Source: Zymoseptoria tritici IPO323 (Eukaryota; Ascomycota; Dothideomycetes; Mycosphaerellales; Mycosphaerellaceae). From it: a stretch of DNA of 64,000 nucleotides. The notes beneath the pieces were generated by a model. It made no database searches and was not told the DNA's origin. It worked only from the letters and a program-made list of their open reading frames with translations. This document shows positions 57,167 through 64,000 of the stretch, in pieces; positions within the stretch are counted from its first letter, which is position 1; every line of letters begins with the position of its first letter. The DNA lies in contig NC_018214.1 of NCBI RefSeq assembly GCF_000219625.1, forward strand, positions 2,046,001-2,110,000, in the 5' to 3' direction. Made by a program: the position numbers and the translations under genes.

Positions 57167-57837
57167 CTGAAAATGCCTAATGTAGTCGGTCAAGTGAGTC
57201 TGTCAGAAGAAGACTACCTTACGAATCCACCCAATATCGTGAGGCGTCGAACTTTTGCCTGAGTTCTTGCCTCGAACGGCTGCTAGTCGTCTATTTGAAG
57301 CTCCCCAGCTGCTATTCATTCGCAAGCAAATGAATATACCAGGGTAGCTCTCCATCCTCCATCCTCCATCCTCCATCCTCCGCTGCTGAGCGAGCGACAC
57401 AGCCTGTACACGCCCAAACCCACCGAATAGCGAGTGACCGTCTCAGGGCAGCACGCAACATCGAGGCGAGATGCCACTTCTCGAATCCTTTATCTGCCTC
57501 GTCTCAATGGCGCCATCGATCCGTCGAGATGGAGGTCGATGACCAAAGCTGCTGTGCCTCTCCTGGCATTGCAACTGAGGGCGAGGTCTCCACTTCGAGA
57601 GGATGCCGGGGTGTCGCCGGGTTCGCGAAGATGCTGTAGAATATCAGTGATCGATCGTGAGAAAATCGTATTCCAGGGAGAAGAACAGAGAACAACCGGG
57701 TCCAAACCTCACAAATCAGATTGACATATCCATTTGAATAGATTTCCCGTCCAAAAAAAATCGAGTAAACATACATTTCCACTCACATCCTTCAAGTATT
57801 CATCCTCCCATCAATCGCCAAACACATCTTCGAAATT
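57167..57837. other. spacer between GMC pseudogene and FOX2 3' end
   Basis: No supported gene. It includes the heptamer repeat at 57350. Confidence 0.3.
57350..57381. repeat. CTCCATC heptamer tandem repeat
   Basis: Four perfect CTCCATC units and a partial fifth. Confidence 0.9.
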
Positions 57838-60806
57838 CTACAACTTCGCCCTCCCCCCATCAACCAACTCCGCCCCCGCCCCACTAATCGCCAACTTCCC
57901 CGTCTCCTTGACCCTAACCTGAAACACCACCAAATTCCCCTCCTTCCACATCTCCGTCTGCAACGTCTGCCCGGGAATCACCGTGCCCGCGAATCGCACC
58001 TTGATATTCTTGTACTGGCCGAAAGTCTGCAGCACCGCTTTACCCGCGATACCGAACGAGCACAGTCCGTGCAAGATGGGTTCGTTGAAACCTCCCACTT
58101 TCGCAAACTCGGGGTCGATGTGCAGAGGGTTGCGGTCACCTGATAAGCGGTAGATGGCCGCCAGGTCGGGGGAGGTGGGCGTTTCGACGACTTTATCCGG
58201 GTTGCGTTTCGGGGGCGTGTGGGTTCGGCTCGCGGCGCCGCGGTCTTTGCCGTTCTTCGCGCCGCCGAAACCGCCGCTTCCACGGATGAAGGTCGTCGAC
58301 TCGTTGTAGAACAATTCTTTACCCGTCGCCTTGTCCTTGGTGATGGAACCACTGACGACGCAAGCGGCTTTGCCTTTGTCGGTGACTTCGACGAGGTACG
58401 GGGAGGCGACGAGGGTGGCTTCGGTGGGGATGGGGAAGGAGCGGATTTCGAGGTATTGTTCGCCGTGGAGGAGCATGTTCATGGAGAAGTTTGGGACAAT
58501 GTCGGAGAGGGAGTAGGGGGCTTGGGCGGAGAATTGGGGAATCACGCCGAAGGTGGGGAGGACGTGGAAGTTGTCGGCGCCTTCGAAGACGAGGTCTAGT
58601 TCGGTGCGTTTGGAGCCGAGGCCGAGGTCTGGATGGACGTGTTAGTGGGAGAAGGGTGTTGGTGTTCTCGTCGGGCATTGACTCACTGTAGAGGATGACA
58701 TCCCGCTCGTCGTAGGTGAACTCGGTGCCTTCCGCCTTGGCCTTCTTCGCCTCCTCAATCGCCTTGTTGTAGTCGGTCTCGCCGCCGGAAGAAGACGAGT
58801 CACCACCGCTCTTGGAGGTGTTGGACATGTTGGCCATGATCTTCTCAGTTCCCGCGTTCGGGTCATCGGGGTGATCAGCCTTGCCGTCGTCAAAGTTGGC
58901 AATCTTCTGGTCCCACACGGTCTTGACGGTCTCAGGGGTGAGCTCCACATCAATCGGGAACTGAGCACCTCCACTGCGCTGCCATCTGGTCTCACCAGCC
59001 CATCCGGAGCCAGACTCGAAGAGACGGCCTGTAGGCTCGCCGGGCATCTTGTCGGACGCCATGATCAACACGACTGGGACGACGTGGTCGGGCTTGAAGG
59101 CGCGGACCATCTCCTCGGGCATGATCGTGGCGGTCATGGCGGTACCGGCATTGGGCGCGATGGTGTTGACGAAGATGTTGTACTTCTTGCCCTCACGGGC
59201 GAGAGCACGACCGAATCCAAGGATGCCACACTTGGCTGCGGCGTAGTTGGCCTGGCCAAAGTTACCGTAGATACCGGAGGTGGAGGTGGTGTTGATGACA
59301 CGACCGTATTTCTGCTTGAGGAAGTAGGGCCATGCGGCTTTGGTGGCCTTGTAAGTGCCGCGGAGATGGACGTCCATGACTTGCTTGAACATCTTGTCTT
59401 CCATATTGTGGAAGGACTTGTCGCGGAGGATTCCGGCGTTGTTGATCAGGCTGAGAGGAGTGAATCGTTAGTAAATTACGTGAAGAACGTCTTCCCGAGT
59501 CACTCACATATCAATACGGCCAAAGTTGTCAATCGCAGCCGCAACAACCTTTTCGCCGTCCTCGGCACTGCACTTGACACCAACAGCCTTGCCGCCCATC
59601 TTCTTGATCTCCTCGACCACGGGCTGTGGGTCAGCCAGATCGTTCACAACGACCGTAGCGCCATACTTGGCCAAGGTCAAGCAGTAGGCACGTCCGAGAC
59701 CAGCTCCACCACCGGTCACCACTGCGACCTTGCCCTTGAAGTCCAATTCTTGAGCCTTAGGGTTTGGTGGAAGCTTCTGAGCGCGCTCGAGGAGCTCCAT
59801 GAAGTCGTTGGGACCAGTCGGGTGCTGTGGGTCTGTGAAGTCTTCAATGTCGCTCCACTTTGCGAGAAGAGCACCTGGCGTGAAGGTATCGTCGGCACGG
59901 AGGAGAGCACCCTTTGATCGCTCCCAGCGGAGCTTAGCAACGTGACCAGCTCCTGCCTCGAAGATACCACCAGTCTCGGTCGTGTTCGACTTGTGGGTGA
60001 GGACAGCCACAATGGGAACAACCCAATCCGGCCTGAGGTTGTCCAAGACCTCCTTCGGCATGACTGTCGCAGTCATCCGCGATGCCGCAATCGGAGCAAT
60101 CGTGTTGCAGAGAATGTTGTATTTGAGACCCTCCTTGGCCAATGTCTCGGTGAAACCGACCAGCGCTAGTTTCGCAGCCGAGTAGTTGGTCTGTCCGAAG
60201 CTTCCAAACAGACCGGCAGCCGATGCCGTGCTGATCACTCGCCCGTACTTTTGCTTGCGGAAGTATGGCCACGCTGCCTTTGCGCATTTGTATGCACCCT
60301 CGACGTGCACCTTCATGATCAAATCCCAATCCTGATCTTTCATGTTCTTGAAGCTGATGTCTCGTAGGATTCCGGCGTTGTTGATGAGCTGGGAGGTGCT
60401 GTATCAGCCGACTGCTGCAGTCTGAGTGTATAGGCAGTGCCTCAACTTACGACATCGATGCGGCCAAAGGAGTCAATAGCAGTCTTGATGATGCGGTCGC
60501 CGTTCACGACATCGTCGTAGTTGGCAACAGCGCTTCCACCGGCCTTCTTGATCTCCTGCACGACCTGCTCGGCCATCTATTGTCGTGAAGAGTCAGTACT
60601 CGAGGTGTGGTGTATATCCCTCCTCCTCGGTTCATGCTCACCGTCGTGCTGCCACCGCCATCGCCCTTGAAGCTGCCGCCGAGATCATTGACGACGACAT
60701 TAGCACCTCTGCTGCCGAAGAAGATGGCATATGCTCGTCCCAGACCACCACCGGCACCGGTCACGACGACGGTCTGGCCGTCCCATCGTAGCTGTTCGCC
60801 AGCCAT
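57838..60806 (-). CDS. FOX2: peroxisomal multifunctional beta-oxidation enzyme (hydratase/3-hydroxyacyl-CoA dehydrogenase)
   Basis: Five exons (introns 60577-60641, 60389-60450, 59451-59507, 58629-58686) give 908 aa, the standard FOX2/MFE-2 length. There are two SDR domains in tandem: the first with [12 protein letters not shown] and NYSAAKLA, the second with [12 protein letters not shown] and NYAAAKCG (NAD site and Tyr-x3-Lys). The C-terminal hydratase-2/MaoC domain has [17 protein letters not shown]. The last residues are AKL, a type-1 peroxisomal targeting signal. It converts trans-2-enoyl-CoA to 3-ketoacyl-CoA through the R-hydroxy intermediate. A tandem CCGAGG pair lies about 205 bp upstream of the ATG. 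Confidence 0.96.
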
Positions 60807-61491
60807 GTTTGTGGATGTGAGAGGAATGCGTGCTCTGTGTGAGGGGAGAATCGCTGCACTCAGAGGGACAAGAGAGGCAGGATGATATGTGTAGGAGGAG
60901 GAGGTAGATGGAGTAAGATGTGGAGGAAGAAGGAAAGTCGACGCAGCTGGTGTATTCAATCCCCCTGCAAGTCTGGTTGTCTTGTGAGCGTCCAACACAA
61001 AGACTTGAGCCGAGGCCGAGGTTCACGTCGCTCGCCGAACGTCACCAGCGGCAGTGGACTGTTTGTGGCCTTGAGTGCTGATCCCGTGGACTTCTTCTTT
61101 TTGCTGCAATTCTCCCCACCAAAGCCACGGATTGTGGGGAATGATCCATCATCCACGAGACGAGTACATCCATGGACACAGCTACCGGCCGAAAGAGGGA
61201 CTTGCCGATGGTTTCCACGGCGGCCACGGCAATGGTTGATGATTGATGGATGTGGTTTAGTTGTGTGGCATATCGAAGTCTATATGGGAAACTTCAGAGA
61301 CAGCTCGCTCAAGATTACGGAAGGTGTAGATACACGGCAATGGAGTCTTGAATAGCGACCGCCAACCTTCACATGTCAACAGCCCTCTTCGCGGCTGAAA
61401 AATGAGGCACCAATCTGACCCTCTCGTCGCACTACAATAGCGCAGCTGTCACATGCCAAAGAAACCAAAACCCCCATGATCACGCTTCATC
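60807..61491. other. divergent promoter region of FOX2 and the TDA10-like gene
   Basis: About 685 bp. It contains the CCGAGG tandem listed separately. No gene seen. Confidence 0.6.
61010..61021. promoter_or_regulatory. tandem CCGAGG (CCTCGG) sites, candidate FarA/FarB-type binding site
   Basis: CCGAGGCCGAGG lies in the divergent promoter, about 205 bp from the FOX2 ATG and 470 bp from the other gene. CCTCGG is the reported core for fatty-acid-responsive Zn2Cys6 regulators (FarA/FarB, CTF1) in filamentous fungi, which control peroxisomal beta-oxidation genes. Confidence 0.6.
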
Positions 61492-62702
61492 ATGCCTGAC
61501 TTCATAGACGACAAGTCCGAACACTGCATTCCCTTTCTCCTCGAACGACTCAGACTACACCGCGAAGAACATGAGTCGAAAGGCGAGACTCCACCCCCAT
61601 TCTTCTTGGGCTTGAATGGAGTTCAGGGAGCTGGGAAGACGACGTTGGTAGGTGGAGATGTGATTCTTTCATGTTGGGTTGCTGGAAAAGAAAAGGAAAA
61701 GATTCTACCTTGAAGATTTTTGTTCACCTGCTATCACTGCACAACCTCCAGCTTGGTCAATTGCGTCCTTACATCGAAAATCACAAAACCGACCCAACTC
61801 AAACTCACAAACCAACAACAGGTCTCCACCCTCCACCGTACCCTAACATCCCCACCTCACTCCCTTCCCATCGCTGTCCTCTCAATCGACGACCTCTACC
61901 TCCCACATTCAGACCAGGTCGCCCTTGCATCCAGCAATCCCAAAAATCCATTGGTGCAACACCGCGGCGTACCCTCCACCCACGACATCCCCACCGGCAC
62001 TTCCCTCTTCACCGCCCTCGCCGCCCGCGCCTCCAACATTCGCATCCCCAAATACGACAAATCGAAATTCAACGGAGCGGGCGATCGAGTCCCTGAGGAG
62101 GAATGGGAAGTCGTGAATCGAGAGGGAGAGAGGAAAGTGGAGGTTGTGGTGTTTGAGGGGTGGTGTGTGGGGTTTCGAGCGTTGGGGAGGGGGGAGGTGG
62201 AGAGGAAGTGGAGGGCTGCGAGGGAGCAGGGGGAAGGGTATCGGGGTCGGTTGGGACGGTTGAGGTTGGAGGATGTGGTGTTTGTGGATGAGAGGTTGGG
62301 GGAGTATGAGGCGATTACGGGGAGGTTTGGGGCGTTTGTTCATATGTGAGTTGATGGGTCGGGGAGAGGGGTGGTGTGGGAGCTAATTGTTTTCGTAGTG
62401 ACGCGGAAGATCCGATGTATGTCTATCACTGGCGAGAAGAACAGGAGGCTGCTATGCGTGCTGAGAAGGGCACGGGGATGAGCAAAGAGCAGGTGGTGGA
62501 ATTTGTGAATGGCTGTGAGTCTTCGTCCAACTGCCGAGATGTTTCGTGTTCTAGAGGCTGACACACGACATTGACAGATTATCCCTGCTATGAACTGTAC
62601 ACGGAGCAGTTGAGGAAGGGCATCTTTGACGGTGAGAAGGGAAAGCAATTGAGGTTGATGGTGGGAAGGGACAGGAAGGTGAAGGAGGTCTTTGTGATAT
62701 AG
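61492..62702 (+). CDS. TDA10: TDA10-like P-loop kinase (D-glycerate 3-kinase-related)
   Basis: Four exons (introns 61648-61821, 62346-62398 and 62515-62577) give 306 aa, close to yeast Tda10 (about 290). The P-loop reads GLNGVQGAGKTTL with intron 1 just after it. Then IAVLSIDDLYLPHSDQ (Walker-B-like), PKNPLVQHRGVPSTHD and RIPKYDKSKFNGAGDR, EVVVFEGWCVGF, and the C-terminal EDPMYVYHWREEQE follow as in Tda10/plant glycerate kinase. It probably phosphorylates a small acid such as glycerate; the exact substrate of fungal Tda10 is not settled. Start: TCATCATGC context. Intact. Confidence 0.87.
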
Positions 62703-63092
62703 ACGGAGATGGATGTAGAAGTCCATCAAATATTTGATTGAATTTGATGGCTTGGTATTGTTTCCACCGATCTCGGCGGCGTCAAAGGCGTCATTTCTTC
62801 CTTCCTTGGGTGGGATATGCTGGCTGGGCCTCTGACTGACTCCACATGATTTTTGCCGAGAGACGACGGGAGACTCGAATTGACTGACCTTCAACTCCGC
62901 CTCCCTCCGCATAACATCCACTTCCCTCTAATTACCTACTCTCAACTTCAACACCACATACACAGCAAGTCTTCCCACACTTGCTGCAACAACCCGCCCG
63001 TCCACCTCGCCGGACTCGCCCACCATTCTACCCAAGTAGAACAACATAGGTCATTGGAGTCAGTCCTCAAACTGCTCCTCACAACTCCCACA
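62703..63092. other. promoter of the cystathionine beta-lyase gene
   Basis: About 390 bp with CT-rich stretches before the ATG. No other feature seen. Confidence 0.4.
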
Positions 63093-64000
63093 ATGGCAGG
63101 CAAAGGAACCCCCAATGGCATCGGCAAGAGCCTCCAGAACCTCAACCTGGACCTCGACGGTCACGAGATGCCACCTTCGCCCGCACCCTCCAGTCCCTCC
63201 AACGGCCGCCGTCGCTTCGCCCTCGCCACGGAACTGGTCTACACCGAGTCCGACGACCAGCACAATGCGAGCAGCTTTCCCATCTACCAGTCTGCCACTT
63301 TCAAAGGCGGTCCGGGGCAAGAGTATGATTACACTCGTAGTGGGAACCCTACGAGGACACACTTGGAGAGACACTTGGCGAAGATTATGAGCGCCAACCG
63401 TTGTCTGGCTGTGACGTCCGGTATGGGCGCGTTGGATGTCATCACTCGCGTGCTCAAGCCGGGTGATGAGGTTCTCACCGGAGACGATCTCTATGGAGGC
63501 TCCAACCGTCTCCTCACCTACCTCAAGAACAACGGCGGCATCGTCGTGCGTCACGTGGACACCACCTCTCTCGACGCAGTCTCCGAAGCGGTCAACAAGA
63601 ACACAGCCATGGTCCTTCTCGAATCTCCAACCAATCCCTTGATCAAAATCTGCGACATCGCCGCCATCTCGAACCTTGCTCACACCGCCAACCCGAACGC
63701 CATCGTCGCAGTCGACAACACCATGCTCTCTCCTTACTTGCAAAACCCCCTCGATCTCGGCGCCGACGTCGTCTATGAATCCGGAACGAAATACCTCTCC
63801 GGCCACCACGACATCATGGCCGGCGTCATCGCATGCAACAACACCGCTCTCGCCGACAAATTCTACTTCATGATCAATTCTACCGGCTGCGGCTTGTCGC
63901 CAGGTGACTGCAACCTGCTCATGCGTGGAATCAAGACCCTCTCCGTGCGCATGGACAAGCAGCAAGCTAATGCTCAGGCTATCGCCGAGTACCTCGAAAC
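63093..64000 (+). CDS. cystathionine beta-lyase, 5' part (runs off the window)
   Basis: 302 codons are visible without introns. After a Ser/Pro-rich lead (about 40 residues) the Cys/Met-metabolism PLP-enzyme fold begins: RFALATELVYTESDDQHNASS, then PIYQSATFKG, EYDYTRSGNPTR, CLAVTSGMGALD, TGDDLYGGSNRLL, MVLLESPTNPLIKICD, and the PLP-binding Lys233 in SGTKYLSGHHDIMAG. The YDYTRSGNPTR and SGHHD wording fits fungal cystathionine beta-lyases (met-2/STR3 type) more than gamma-synthases. It splits cystathionine to homocysteine, pyruvate and ammonia for methionine synthesis. The 3' end is outside the window. Confidence 0.9.
   Translation, partial: MAGKGTPNGIGKSLQNLNLDLDGHEMPPSPAPSSPSNGRRRFALATELVYTESDDQHNASSFPIYQSATFKGGPGQEYDYTRSGNPTRTHLERHLAKIMSANRCLAVTSGMGALDVITRVLKPGDEVLTGDDLYGGSNRLLTYLKNNGGIVVRHVDTTSLDAVSEAVNKNTAMVLLESPTNPLIKICDIAAISNLAHTANPNAIVAVDNTMLSPYLQNPLDLGADVVYESGTKYLSGHHDIMAGVIACNNTALADKFYFMINSTGCGLSPGDCNLLMRGIKTLSVRMDKQQANAQAIAEYLE

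Overview
The window is nuclear DNA of a filamentous ascomycete. The evidence is the many short introns (about 47-175 bp) with GT..CTNAC..AG signals, fungal secreted and metabolic families, and two blocks carrying the signature of repeat-induced point mutation (RIP). A Dothideomycete (Mycosphaerella-like) is my guess from gene style only. No tRNA, rRNA, CRISPR array, or PKS, NRPS or terpene-synthase core gene was seen.

Layout. Bases 1-8870 are a RIP-mutated repeat block. It is rich in TA, poor in CA, and littered with TAG and TAA stops. On the minus strand it holds the remains of an unidentified protein, a DUF6589-like protein with a 42-bp tandem repeat nearby, and a RecQ/telomere-linked-type DEAH helicase. 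Next to it, 9.6-20.1 kb is rich in small secreted protein genes: an exon-duplicated His/Cys-rich protein, three short Cys-rich proteins (two damaged at the start), a precursor with five Cys-pair peptides bounded by dibasic sites, a Ser/Thr-rich secreted protein, and a secreted type-B carboxylesterase. From 22.7 to 36.6 kb lie a secreted M3 zinc peptidase, a divergent protein kinase, a small orphan, an APH-type phosphotransferase with one frameshift, a TRI12-type MFS pump and a SulP sulfate permease. A second RIP block (37.1-38.2 kb) is a dead Tc1/mariner transposase.

After it come a broken cytochrome P450, a fragment of a membrane protein, a sulfotransferase-like gene, a broken GPI-anchored Cys-rich gene, an acyltransferase-3 protein, a yellow/MRJP-like secreted protein, a Bub2-like TBC GAP, a GH3 beta-glucosidase and a broken GMC oxidoreductase. 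The right end (57.8-64 kb) is core metabolism: FOX2 (peroxisomal beta-oxidation), a TDA10-like kinase in divergent orientation, and the 5' part of a cystathionine beta-lyase.

How the genes fit together. FOX2 has a tandem CCGAGG pair in its promoter, matching the known binding site of fatty-acid-responsive Zn2Cys6 regulators. The sulfate permease and cystathionine beta-lyase are both sulfur-assimilation genes but lie far apart. The left half looks like an accessory, repeat-associated secretome region and the right end like a stable core region. An 11-bp palindrome, TGCCTNAGGCA, recurs five times between 15.5 and 38.8 kb and is not explained by any gene. Several genes are broken by single-base frameshifts, so either this is decayed accessory DNA or the assembly carries indel errors; raw reads would decide.
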